From assembly GCF_963576545.1 (NCBI RefSeq), contig NC_083642.1, positions 6,662,901-6,726,900 on the forward strand: a stretch of DNA of 64,000 bases, given 5' to 3'. Shown in pieces: positions 50,099 to 61,347 of this stretch (positions are counted from its first letter, which is position 1; each line of letters opens with the position of its first letter). The translations under genes and the position numbers were made by a program. The stretch is from Limanda limanda. Its lineage: Eukaryota > Chordata > Actinopteri > Pleuronectiformes > Pleuronectidae. Below the pieces are notes generated by a model. That model was not told where the DNA came from, ran no database searches, and was given only the letters and a program-made list of their open reading frames with translations.

Positions 50099-52033
50099 CT
50101 TTTGTGTTCTTTTAATTTGATTGGCCAGCTTGACTGTGGTCCTTGTCACTGCTAACGTCTGCTTTTAGCACAGATGGGGGGGGGGCACATAGAGACATGC
50201 CTCCGCGGATACACATAAAGTCACGCTAAGTCATCTCTTTACCCACAAAAGATCACACAAAACCACTGAGAGTCACTAATGCGACGGTTGTGTTGCCATG
50301 TGTCGTCTCTATGATCCACTGAGCGAGGACTTTTATCCCTGCGCCCTTGAACACCTTTAATTCTCCACATCAAACATCTCTCTCTATGTTGGCACTCACA
50401 AGTTTTAAAAACCGAAATATGTCAGGATTCACTGCAATTATCGGAGGCAGTTACTTTGATATGTTCTGGGTGGAGGCAAGAAAAAAAATGCCTCTTTATG
50501 GAAACAAAGCTTCCCCACGTCAAATAATACTCCATCACTAATAGAGAAATAGCAGCAGAACATAAATGTGTGGGGTTTTTTTTACTCCAGCTTTGTAAAT
50601 TTGAACCAAGATAATTCACAATCACCTTAAATCCCATGTAATAGTTTTGTATTATAAAATATAACTATTTTATACCATAAATGCAAAGGCCCAGCACAAA
50701 TATATACAAATCATATAAAAAAAATTACACACGAAAAAGAAGATGTGTTTTATTTTTCATAGTTATCCTAAAACAGTCAACCAGGTAAGCTGGGGGAAGA
50801 TGTGCGAGCATGTTAGTTCAGCGAGCAACGGATAAGAAGGCTGAATTCTGACATTTCCATTTACAGATAGCAACAGCTAATACCTTAACACTGATTAGAA
50901 GCTGTCAGTCCTCTATTTGAATTGCAATCAATACATTATGTACACTAGTGCACCACGTATATGACAGGCGAGGACGAACCTCCCCCCCCCGGGGTAAATG
51001 CAACTAGTATTTCTGGATTTCCACCAAACACCCACTTCCAATTCCCTTTATCACTGATTCACAGAACATACCTCACACTGCATGAAAAGAAGCATTTGTG
51101 TCAATCTGTGTCGCAGAGAAGTGTTGGCACATCCTTCGGTTAACGACTTTCACACGTATCTGCAGGCAGCAAAGGAAACGCTCAGGGTTCCTGCAGTTGT
51201 CAAGCCTGTGAGCTGTTGAGATTTGACCCCCCCTGCTCCAACTCCTAGAGGACGCTTTCACATGCAAATGACAATGCTCTGAGCTTCACAAATGCAAATC
51301 AGTTTCCCTGAGAGCAGATAACACCAATATGTAAGAGGCACCAACAAACTATCTGGCTGAGTAAACCAGGCTTAAAATAAATATTAAACCTGAAATTTTA
51401 AATTGTTCTTAAGTAAGTAAGTGTGCTATAATGAATTATATTGTATAACACGAACAAAGGTCAATGCAGTCAAAAGAAATGAAACAATGCACTTTATTTC
51501 AAATTTTTATTGTCATCCAATCCTAAATCTCAACAACTGTACAGAGTGGCATGATTACAGTCACTTTTTCAATTGTGCTGGTTAAATGCACAGAGGAAGT
51601 GTAAACCACACCTCTTCCAGCAAATAAATGATGCTGGGTATGATCATCTGTGTCCTGTAAGCTCCAAACTTCTACTGGCTTTCCATAAAAATATCTGTCC
51701 TCCCAAAATACTGGCATCAAATTCACATGTCAATGGCAAACTAAGCTGTTCCATGAATTATAAATGGTACCTTTTCACCACTACTTTCAAAATTGCTTTG
51801 AAACATTCATTGATTTAATGATTTATTTTTTCAGTGTAATATTTAATCCCCCATGGACTGCACAGTGACAAAACACAGCAGCCGGCTGTTTGGATACAAC
51901 ATACATCTCCACTCAGTTTGATTATTATTTTAAATATAAAGGAGACACAATATAGAGCTTAAATTCCTTCATAATTTGAACTTCAATTGTCTAATTGTTG
52001 TTATTAAACTTTCTCAGTATTCCATTAAAACAG
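50099..52033. other. Gene-free interval upstream of the 52-kb gene
   Basis: No gene is supported. The interval has C-runs at about 50984-50993, a G-run near 50177, AT-rich sequence, and two octamer motifs at 51262-51299. A TAAG repeat stretch lies near 51411-51420. Confidence 0.55.
51262..51299 (+). promoter_or_regulatory. Pair of octamer (POU) motifs with an adjacent SOX-like core
   Basis: ATGCAAAT occurs at 51262-51269 and again at 51292-51299, exactly 30 bases apart in the same orientation. ACAATG (the SOX core on the other strand, CATTGT) lies one base after the first octamer. POU and SOX proteins are known to co-bind such composite sites. The pair lies about 0.9 kb upstream of the 52-kb promoter. 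Function is inferred. Confidence 0.35.
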
Positions 52034-52121
52034 TCAACACTTTTATCCAAAGCGACTTACGATAAGTGCATTCAACTATAAGGTTACGAACACAGAACAG
52101 CGTGAATCATGTGTGTAAATG
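52034..52121 (+). repeat. Dispersed fish repeat (TTATCCAAAGCGACTTAC type)
   Basis: ACTTTTATCCAAAGCGACTTAC, then GATAAGTGCATTCAAC and ACACAGAACAGCGTGAATCA follow the order of a short teleost repeat that I have seen very widely. It ends at about 52121, only a few bases before the CpG-rich promoter of the 52-kb gene, so the promoter adjoins or partly uses repeat DNA. Confidence 0.75.
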
Positions 52122-52126
52122 TACTA

Positions 52127-52265
52127 AACACCGCTGCTCACGTCACCCGCTCGCGTCATCAGCTGATGGACTCGTCCAATCAGAGCCTCGTAAACGCCGT
52201 GCAGCAGCGTCGAGTGTCCCGCAGACAGGAAGCGGGTCGTGTTTAGCTTGTCCCGTACGAGTGAC
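52127..52265 (+). promoter_or_regulatory. TATA-less CpG-rich promoter of the 52-kb gene
   Basis: The block is markedly richer in CpG than its surroundings. It has CACGTCA at 52139-52145 and GCGTCATC at 52153-52160 (both CRE/ATF-like), the palindrome ATCAGCTGAT at 52158-52167 (E-box CAGCTG), and a forward CCAAT box at 52176-52180. There is no TATA box. The start of transcription is not determinable by eye; I place it between about 52190 and 52260. This composition is typical of ubiquitously expressed vertebrate genes. Confidence 0.55.
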
Positions 52266-52325
52266 TCTGTCTTCGGGGTAAATAACTTGCTGAAGTCGAC
52301 ACGACACTGTTCCCTGGAGGAGAAG

Positions 52326-52890
52326 ATGAGTGCGTGTGGAGGCAGAGCCGCGGGCCCGGTGTGGACGAGTCGAGGCGGAGAAGACGGATGCACAGTCCCT
52401 GAGTTACGGTGAGCTAGAGACGCCATGCTAACCACTAAGCTAACCCTACATCTGAAAGCATGTCCGCCACTCTTTGGGATAGCGAGAAAGTTGCTAAAAT
52501 ACGAATACAGCATCGAGTGCTGGAGCAGATCTAGTGCATGTGTAAATATGTATGAATTACTTAGATGTAACAGTTTGTTCTCGTTAAGTTTTTTCACCAA
52601 CGTGACTTTTTTCTGTATGTTTTCACAGCCTCAGCCCCCCCCCTCCACACACACACACACACACACACAAACAAAGAGGCGTTAGGCTGAGACGCTGAAA
52701 GTCCGGATTTAAAGTGCAGAAAATTAAGCCATTGAATGTAAGTAACTGTTTTTGAATTGTTTTGGTGTTTTTTTGCTGTGGATCTTCCAACGGTGATGCA
52801 GCGCGGCTATTTCCGTTTATTAATAATAAAGTCATGTTACATGTGTTGTTTTCCAGCTGCCTGTCCATGACGTACAAAGACACACTATGA
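52326..52890 (+). CDS. Predicted 38-residue peptide (first frame, spliced)
   Basis: The start ATG at 52326 has A at -3. The first 27 codons lie in exon 1 (MSACGGRAAGPVW... rich in Gly, Arg and Cys). Splicing 52408 to 52857 completes an Arg codon and adds CLSMTYKDTL before TGA at 52888-52890. The frame is broken if the optional exon 52629-52737 is included, where it would end at 52696-52698 after a His/Thr repeat. No signal peptide, membrane segment or known motif is present. It may act as an upstream regulatory frame for the second one and make no stable product. Start choice is by first good ATG context; an earlier ATG at 52166 opens a different 26-codon frame, but only if transcription starts upstream of it. 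Confidence 0.3.
52635..52669. repeat. C-run and CA microsatellite inside the optional exon
   Basis: A nine-base C run (52635-52643) is followed by about eleven CA units to 52669, directly after the acceptor of the optional exon. Variation here would change only 5' leader length in the model. Confidence 0.9.
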
Positions 52891-53049
52891 GCCAGTATGA
52901 TCCGACCAGACCTTACATCAGCATTGAGGAGTTGTCGGAGAAGAAAGAGGGTAAGGTTATATTCATTAAATAATTTTCCAGTTACATGTAAAGGTGTATG
53001 TTGTAATTGAACTGTGCTAATTTTACTGAATGTGTTTACAGCTGATTGA
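52887..53049 (+). CDS. Predicted 23-residue peptide (second frame, spliced)
   Basis: The ATG at 52887 has A at -3. It overlaps the stop of the first frame as ATGA. The peptide begins MSQYDPTRPYISIEELSEKK and ends EAD at the TGA of the last exon (53047-53049), with a Gly/Ala codon split across the 52950/53042 junction. It is acidic, with an amphipathic, helix-prone second half, and has no membrane segment or cysteine. The frame is open a little upstream but without another ATG, and a stop precedes it in the optional exon. No family is recognised. It could instead be the tail of a longer protein if an unseen upstream exon is used in this frame. Confidence 0.35.
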
Positions 53050-53269
53050 AGCGGGACAGATGACATGGATCCATCCTTCCACAGCCAGGAGTGCACCGAC
53101 CTGTGTCCCACACTTCATATAAGACTGGAAGCTACACTGATCTCACAGCTACACACCACAGACGTCTACACACTGGAGAAGAGTCCCACAAAGAAGTCAT
53201 GACCCAGAGGCTGCAGAGAAACATTTCAAGCCTCATCTGAGTTTTTGTACAATATTTTTGCTGTATGTA

Positions 53270-53275
53270 AATAAA
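53270..53275 (+). terminator. Poly(A) signal of the 52-kb gene
   Basis: A canonical AATAAA sits about 220 bases after the last stop codon. A T/GT-rich element (TTGTTCACATTTGTT at about 53297) follows 20-40 bases downstream, as expected for cleavage near 53290. Confidence 0.65.
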
Positions 53276-53292
53276 GCTTTCACTCCACATAT

Positions 53293-53454
53293 ACCTTGTT
53301 CACATTTGTTCCCTGTACAATATGTTCACCTATAACATCAAGCATCACATGAATGTTTAGTTTTAATTAACTGCAGTGCTTTTGGTAAAGGCTTACTTAT
53401 AAATAATAATAAATATTAATATATACATTTTTATTATAAATATTGTGTGGGAGG
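53293..53454. other. AT-rich spacer between the 52-kb gene and the next promoter-like block
   Basis: A short AT-rich spacer with ATAATAAATATTAATATAT-like wording at about 53403-53425. No gene is visible. Confidence 0.5.
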
Positions 53455-53800
53455 GGCTTACCCCACGTGCGGAATGCTGTGACCCCACGTGTGCACTGCA
53501 ATGACCCATAAGGTGACCAATAGCAACACTTCTACCAACCAATCACGAGTGACATTAGTTTCAAGGGTCTGTGGTTTCCTCCAATGGTGAGTAGAGATAG
53601 GTTCTAGCCAGCGGCTGGACTCCGATTCATATGCTAATTAGATCACACGTCGCGATCGGTCCGCGAGGCTCAGCGAGCCCCCCCGCGGCTCTCTCCTTTG
53701 TTCTCCAAATCCCCCTTAAGGTCCGCAAACGCCGATAGACCCACCTTGTCTTCCCTGGCGAACGCCGAGGTAACATCATGGAAACAGTTGGTTACAGCAG
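53455..53800 (+). promoter_or_regulatory. Second promoter-like block with paired E-boxes and three CCAAT boxes
   Basis: CCCCACGTG occurs at 53461-53469 and 53483-53491 (22 bases apart). CCAAT occurs at 53517-53521, 53539-53543 and 53581-53585 (22 and 42 bases apart), all in the same orientation. CpG-dense sequence follows at 53647-53700. CACGTG is the known core for USF/MYC/CLOCK-type factors and CCAAT for NF-Y. No TATA box is evident. A possible donor, CCAATG then GTGAGT at 53587, could end a first exon, but no downstream exon or open frame was identified. A solo long terminal repeat is an alternative source for such a block. Confidence 0.45.
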
Positions 53801-56800
53801 GGGATTAGGCCTGTCCGTAGAGGTTCACTGTGACAATAATACTGCTTTTCGTCTAGTGTCATTTACCATAAGGGACGTTCCCCACACACAGATCAGTGTA
53901 CATATATAAGACATATAAAATGTGAATTTCATCATATCCTCATGCAGCGCATATTAACCAGCAGTGCATCCCCTGCCAACCAGACCTCATCCATATTCCT
54001 GCAGGCTTATTCCGGGTGGGGGGGGGGGGAGCCAGTGGTGATAAAGCAGGATCGATATGCAGAGCTGGTAAAAGCACAGCCAGTACAACAGCATGGCACA
54101 AAGGCGGAGACTAGAGGACAGGAGAGTGAGGGGAAGTCGCCTGGTAAGCTGAGTTTAAAAATCATCACCCGCAGCATATTAATCAGAGGAGAGATAGCCA
54201 GGCTCCCTAATCTTCTGTTATAGGATGTGAAATGTACATATGGTAAACTGTAGGCTGGGATAGTGAGGCGTTTTTAGCATCAGCTGTTCTGGAAGTACAA
54301 ATATCCATTGTTAAGGAAGCTATAAAGGCAAGTAAGCAAAACCTCTGCACTTCTAATGCCGGAAGATTTTTTGAAAATACACCTATACTACGTTAACTCT
54401 TTAGGTTCTGTGTTTTTTTTATACATCAACACGGAGCAAAAATTGTTCTGCCGTAGTCTCCCCCTTACTATAACTTGGGACGCGCTGCCTTTAAACCTTT
54501 CTGACAGGTAAACCTGGGAAGGCATCAAAGATTTCCTCTCTTTGGCATATCTCAAAACTGCCACAGAGAATTGAGTGACAACTTTATTTCTCATCTGTTA
54601 CATAAATCAAGGGAAATACTGTGAAAGTCAGCTCTACAAACTAAGAAATTCCCTGTGCTTTCTAAGCTTCGAAAGGATTGCTTTAGCAAAGTTTCACACA
54701 GGAGCGAGAGAGAAAGTAATTTCTTTGACAGGCAGACATTATGTGATAGAGGAGACTTTTCACTGCATTAAAGAATGGGGCTCCAAACAACAAAGCGATA
54801 GTAGCTGTTTAAAAGGCCAATTTTCCAGTCCACATTGTCATTGTCACACTCTTAACTCCAAAGGCAGACATGCACTCTGGCATCAAAGGCCATTGATTTT
54901 CTAATCAAGAGCAAATGATGATTAAGGCATATCTGCCCCCTTATCTTTCCGTTTAAAATCCTCCTTTCTGGATTCAATTTGACTTTGGCTGTTGTGCTGC
55001 TGAGGGGAATCAGGACAGTCAAAGACAAAGACACCTTGTCGAGACAGCGGGCGGTGTCATGAATGATTAAGGCTTGTGGAACGGAAAATGATCACGCATC
55101 CTCCCTCTGCCTGGGTCACTCTATACTTTTTTATCTATAGCTGGGAATAAAGTCAATTACTATATCTCTCATTTGACAAATATTAAATTGGAGATTTATA
55201 TTGCGATAGATACACTAACACAGAGTGCCATTGACACGAGGCACAGCCACTGGCACTCAGCAGAGTTTATCTCCAATCAAGCTGCACCAGATTTCACACA
55301 CTCATACACATCAGTTGTGAGAATGTGTCTGATCCCAGAATTATTACACCCTAATGTTCAAGAAGGTGAATAACTATCCCTGGATCCCCACCAAAATGTA
55401 ATGGCTTCTTCCCTAACACATACTGCACCCTTCCAATTTCCGTCCATTCAGTTGTTTTTGTGCAACAAACTAAAGTAAAGGGGTAAAACGCTCTCTCCCC
55501 AGCACCACATGGACTCCCCACCTCACTGCTCTCTTTAAATCCCAAGGTGGGTAGCAATAAACAATGTTAAAAAGGTTGGGCCATGAAACCCCCCACTGCT
55601 TTCACCTTGATAACATTAAAAAGTAATACCACACAGCAGAGCCGACTCAAGGGTGCACATGCTCATTTCTTAGCCGACTTCAATTATCCAAACTTTCTCC
55701 CCTGGTCGGTCTTCCTGTGTAAATGTTTAGCCTTTGTGATGCACCTGCCTGAGGATGAGGGATTAGCTTCCGCCCCTCTCTCTAAGCTTGGTTTGGACTT
55801 CAGGTTTAACCGTCCTACAGGACAAGCCTGGAGCTCGGCTTAACAACGCTGCCCGGACCCCCCTTGTCCCTGTGGTGATTCTGTCTCACTCACTCTCTAT
55901 TTCCTCATTCAGACTCAGACCGTGAAGCGTTCGCCGGGTTGGGGGGGGGATAAGAATCAAAGACGGACACACGCATCATCAGTCACTGACCTTGAGGCAA
56001 TGCCGATCCTACATTCAATGCAGGTTTTTGTGTTGTTCGGAGCATATTTCTACCGGTGCTGATATAAACAGACAGATAGATACACATTATAAAACATGAA
56101 GGCCCCAATATCGCTGATGAATGGGGTCATTGTGTTACAGCTGTTTATGCTAATTGCTCAAGTTTAATGAGTTATTACTCCAGGTATAATTCTCACACAC
56201 GGCCAAATACTTAGAGGCAAGGACACTAATTTCCAGATTCATAATTTCCAGCTAACAACTTCTAAGTGCTCATCTGAGCTAAACAAGATTTCCCTTACTG
56301 TAATTGGAGGGTCATTCACGGTGGATTTCATTCTCTCAGATGTATTAATCCAGTCTACTATTAGCACTGTTCCCTCAAGCCTCCGACTCGATGGTGTCAG
56401 TGCACCAAAGTGATTGTGAGTAGGGCATCGTGACAGAGATGAGAGAATAGTGGGACATCTTCTGTTGCACAGCGAGAGCTGACTTGTGAGAAAGAGAAAT
56501 GAGCGGGCCGCCGTTGGGTGCACAGAGTCCTCAGCAGACAGATGGGACAACAGAGAGAACTAGTTTTGTTCCCTACCTATTTCCCTCTCTTATGGATGCC
56601 AACATATGCTCAATGAGTTTGTTTCTCAACAGGGCTCAGAAGCAGGAGGATCTCGCTGAGACTTTGTTTTGTCATATTTGAATACTGAGACTGTAAATTG
56701 GCAGTAAGACACTGGCTCTATGTCCTTTTAGAAATCTGATGTCTCATGAAAAGTCATCTCCGTCACTCAAACACACAGATCAACCCTTTACAGAAATATG

Positions 56801-59800
56801 CTGTGACTCATCAACCATCTGTAAAGCTAACTCGTGACTTTTCTATTTGGCAAAACAAAGTAGAACTTTGCCCACAGAAATGATTCGACTGCTCATTTAG
56901 ATTTTTAGCTGAAGAAAGGCAGAGATATGTAGCGCTGTCATTTCCGTCCTCAGATTGCTGAACTATAACCAGTCACCCGTGATTACCTCTACCCGTCCTT
57001 ATCGGCTGAACACTACGTACCCACGTAACCTGCTATTCGCTGAGGCTAGATTCGTGTTTTCTTATGGAGAGGTTTCTGTAGATTTTAACCTTAATCCTAT
57101 CAGCTAATGTGAAGGCACTGATCCGCGCCTGTCTTGAAGGTTATCTGTGCATGTTTCACACCCACAGGCATTCATTATTTACATAGCTGCTCCCCTGAGG
57201 CACCAGCCACCACAGGAGGTGTAGATGGGAAATCTACCTTCCAATCTGCCAGCAACACATCTATATCTATACTGCATGGCTCACTGAGTTAGGAGGATGC
57301 AGTGTCAGGATTATCATCCCTTCCCTGGAAACTTCATCATCATCGGCACCAGCAGCTGCAGCGGGGGCATCAGGCCGCCGTGTTTGCCTTTTAAATCAGG
57401 GGTTCCCCAACACTGGAGCCTCAAGGGAGCTGTCTTTTTTCGAGAATGACAAATCAGGATGAATAAATTCAAACCAAAGCAACACTTATTAAGGGCAGTC
57501 TAAGGGATAGTTACCTATGGGAAGAAGACTGTCCTCCCCGGCAAAATAGAATCTCTTGTTTCAGCAAACTCCCTAAATATGCATTGTGTATTTGTTCACG
57601 TAACAAAACCGTGTTGTGGTAATAAGAAACACGATTTTTGTCCTTTAGGAGCGTTTGGCTCAATGTGACGCTACGGAACAACAAACCACATAGGGAGGAC
57701 ATGAATAAAAGGAACTGTGAAAAGTCAAGACTTCTAACGTGTGAGATTGCTGTTGGTTTTCCACAATTCATCCATCACTGTTTCTTTTCATTCCATTTCC
57801 AGACCTCAACACAGTAACCATGACAACAAAGATCCCCTAACCTTTGACGAAGCATTCATTTTTATCCAAAAACATGACTTTTCCCTGAACCTACCCATGT
57901 TGTTTTACCTAAACCAAACCAAATTATTATCAGATCAAGACAACAATGTCCTGTCAATAGTGGCGTCACAAAAATATATCGCTGGAGTGTGTTTAATTTC
58001 ATTTTCCTTGCAAATAGGAAAGAGGGAGACTTAAAACAAAAAAGGAAAATGTTGTCTTGACTTGAAAACCAACTAAACGCCAAACGGCATCAAGTAATTT
58101 ATCTCCAGGAGAGAGGATCCGGCTGAGCGGATTTCAGTGGCAATGTTTTGAATGCAACGTATGCTAATAATGCTTGTTTGGTTAATGTCTAAATCCTTCA
58201 TTCATTTAGCTTCCACACGGCCACGTGGAGTAAGATGAATGTAACACCGGCTGGATGCAGCGATTTCACACCCTTATCACATAAACCCCCCCTGGATAAT
58301 TAAATCTAATGATACTTTATATCTGCAACACCCATCACGATAAACATCAATGCACAAAGCCACTCGTATAAATGTGCTATTGAGCGTAGCGCTGACCTTT
58401 CCGGACCCCGTGGACCTCTGAAGACATGTGTGAAAAACACCCTGAACACTCACGCCAGCCCTTTAGAGTGCAGGGCTGATTTGATATAAGTGTGACAGGG
58501 GGTATTTATAGAGCACCATCGAGCCTGGCTCTCCCCTCCTTCCTACGCCACCAGCCCATTCCAGCCCAGACACTATTGGCAACCCTGCTCGCTCACTGGA
58601 AAAGCCATCATGTCAGCACACTGGCAGTAGATAGCATGTTGCGCTAACAGGTTTTGGGGGGGGGGTCCACTAGAAGAAGCTTGTTTCATTATGCAGCGAC
58701 AATATATGTACATCCCGTCTTTGATGCCTTATTGCACACCCACCGAGACAATCTGTATTAAAATGTCACTGGGTTATTTTTGTTTTTTTTTCAGTTTAAT
58801 ATAGACGTTAGCTTTTGCCAGTCTGATATCTTAAGCTTCCATCAGCGTACTTGTGATTATTAGCTTATTCACAGTGATGCAATCTTGAGAAACATTGATA
58901 ATGGAGAGTGGAAAGTATTACATTTATGCAGATTTTGTTTGCAAAAATCAGTTTAAATCAAAGAATTTCAGAGATATCTTTGAAGGTCTTTGGTATGAAA
59001 TGTCCACGCGTCCATGGAGCTGAACTTGATTTAAGGGACCGCTCTGTGTGGCATTAATAACAGTCTGCCGGAGATGATTCGAATGCATGTCGGCATCCAG
59101 ACGTTAAATTAGATTAGCCCGGTTTTTGTGATCTGTTATTGCTCTGGACCAATATCATACAATATCATTCAGCACTCAACAAAACAAAAAATCTATCTTT
59201 TACAACAATGTGCTATCTTATCATGTTGAGTATCATACTTGAGAATGATTTTCAATTATATTTTTTTATCGTTTTTTATTTATAAATGGCTTAATCTCTT
59301 TTATCTGTTTTTTTTTTTATTTGTGTGAATGCAACTTAAACCTACTGTACTCTCTCCATTGTATCCAAGGACAATACAGGAAATGCTATTCACTTCTAAA
59401 TTTAAGGATTAAAAAGGATCTTATGTCCTCCACCATGTGGTAGCCAAGTTGGAATGAGCAACACCAAGGAAGTCAGTCTTCACGTCCCTGGATTTGGCGA
59501 TTACAATCAGCACATACAGTCAGTCAGCCACACCAGCAGGGAGAGTGAAATAAATCAAATAAATAACTAACAACACCCCGAGCAGATGTTTACATAAACA
59601 TCATGTACAAATACATAATGGATTGCCCAGCGCCCTCGCCGCTCCAGTGGAATTGTCCATTAGGTGTCCAGGTGTACAGCTATACCCTGCTTCGATCAGC
59701 CTATTAGAACAATTCCCTCTGTCATCTTGGGAAACATGATTTGGTTAAAGGGCGGGTTTGGGAACAAGCTTCAGCCTGAGCAAGTCCCTACCTTTTGTTT

Positions 59801-60399
59801 AGTATTCATGACATGTATGGTAATCTGGTGTTGCTTTGCTAAAAGTCAACGGCAACATCAATTTCTTATTAACACAGGGAGCAAATATCCAAGGAGAGGG
59901 GGTTGAGCCTGAGGAAAACAGCAGAGTGAAGTGTGGGGGTGGAAAGAAATAAAATATGGGAAAAATTCAAAATGTGAATTTGAACTAGCTGTTGTCAGCT
60001 GTAATTTATACCTCAGAATTCAAAGTCTTGATTCATCGTTGTTTAAGAATTTCATCCTTTAATCCTTTATTTAGGGCAGGTCTTGATCTGAGAGGTTTGA
60101 GAAATGAATGACTGCAGGGCAAACTTTAACTATTCCTCATTCAATCAAAACAAAACCAGCATTTCTTAAAACTGTCAGACACTAAAGAGAAAATATGTGT
60201 TGTTGTTTTGTTATTCAATTACTCTGATTTAAGAAGTAAAGCAGGATTGCAGGTGTTATACCTGCCAGTAACAGTCTTAAGAAAAAAAAAAAATCTATAG
60301 TTTGCTCTTGTAAATGAAAGCAATTTTCTTCTGCCAACAACAGTGGTTTAAGCACTTGTGTTGATTCAAGAGGCGGTGACTGGAAACCCTGTGGCAATA
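53801..60399. other. Long gene-free interval
   Basis: About 6.6 kb without a supportable gene. It has G-runs near 54017-54030, 55939 and 58656, and AT-rich stretches at 59180-59330. Unique blocks at 54560-54900, 55580-55850 and 56230-56560 have the look of noncoding constrained DNA but cannot be tested here. Open frames are short and domain-free. Confidence 0.55.
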
Positions 60400-61260
60400 C
60401 AGCGCTAAAGAACTGAGCACGACAAACAAATGTACAGTTTAGAAAGCCGGTCTAATAGCGGTCAAACTGCTGTCTGAGAGCGTTTCCTTATCTGCAAGCA
60501 GAGCGGGATATATTGTGTCTGTCGAAGAGGAGGAAGTTCGCTTCGGAGATAAGTCAGGTCACTCAAAAGCCACGAGATGAAAGGTTTGATTCTCGCCGCG
60601 AGCTGCGATTGCACAGGTGCTGCTTTAGCGAGGCAGAGTTGAACCACAGACCTGCACAGTGGCTGACCTTGTAATTTGACCTCACCGCTAAAACGGGTCC
60701 TGAGTGTATGCTGTGTTTGTGTTTTCTGTGTAGCAAGGCTGTATGGGAAGTTGAACTCTGGTTTCTCTGCTTGATACAGTTAATAAAGTTCTATTCACCG
60801 CTATTCTTTGCTTCCTGCGGAGCGCATCAGTCTAACTTGGATGGGACGAACTTTGCCTGGGTGCCGCTGACTAAGTACGGTCTAAGCTCAAAAGCTAAAT
60901 TATTTAGCCGGCTAGTCCAGTTGATAAATGTTGGCGGTGCAGGTCAATACATTACAAGGATGTGTGGACCAACCCTTTTGTAGGATTTATTATGCATTGG
61001 GAGAGATAAAGGCCATTGATTGTCTCCAACAAGGTCACAATAAGGTCTCTTTCTCCACTGAAAGGGGTCTATCTCTTGTGGCAACAACTTTAGGCCACCA
61101 TTTGGTGATACCACACAATAAGGTTAATGAAATCAGGGGGGGATATGGACCGACTAACGTCAGCCAAGGATACAGAGCGATAATGGGCTGTATTTATATG
61201 AGGGGATATCCGACTTTTACATTATTCATGGGGATGTGGAAAATGCGATGGCAGTGCTAA
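60400..61260 (+). other. Unexplained block, possible LTR-derived or unknown transcript
   Basis: This block is less AT-rich than its flanks. It contains an inverted TTATCT/AGATAA pair (60487-60552), a short frame starting MKGLILAASCDC at about 60578 that is signal-peptide-like by composition, an AATAAAG at about 60782, and a 110-codon open frame at 60928-61260. The order CpG-rich leader, AATAAA, T-rich downstream segment resembles a solo long terminal repeat. No second terminal repeat, primer-binding site or retroviral protein is visible, and I cannot assign it. Confidence 0.25.
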
Positions 61261-61323
61261 TATAATATTGACCTAACCCCAACACTACATGAATGGCAAT
61301 AGAGGCACAACTTAATGCAAACG

Positions 61324-61347
61324 CACACACACACACACACACACACA
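61324..61347. repeat. CA microsatellite (about 12 units)
   Basis: An uninterrupted CA dinucleotide run. Confidence 0.9.

Larger units (their letters stand above)
52190..53292 (+). other. Small spliced transcription unit (gene model)
   Basis: The model has exon 1 to 52408 (donor ACG then GTGAGC), an optional exon 52629-52737 (acceptor TTTTCACAG, donor AAT then GTAAGT), an exon at 52857-52950 (acceptor TTTTCCAG, donor AGG then GTAAGG), and a last exon from 53042 (acceptor TGTTTACAG) to about 53292. All junctions follow the GT-AG rule and all introns are short (91-448 bases). Promoter, splice sites and poly(A) signal agree in strand and order, which makes this the best-supported gene of the window. 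The processed transcript would be roughly 0.6-0.7 kb. I do not recognise it; a micropeptide gene, a small host gene or a long noncoding RNA all fit. Confidence 0.55.

Noticed and set aside
57395..57450. AATCAGGGGTTCCCCAACAC, resembling the end of a hAT repeat
   Set aside because: Only one short word matches and the flanks do not support a repeat.
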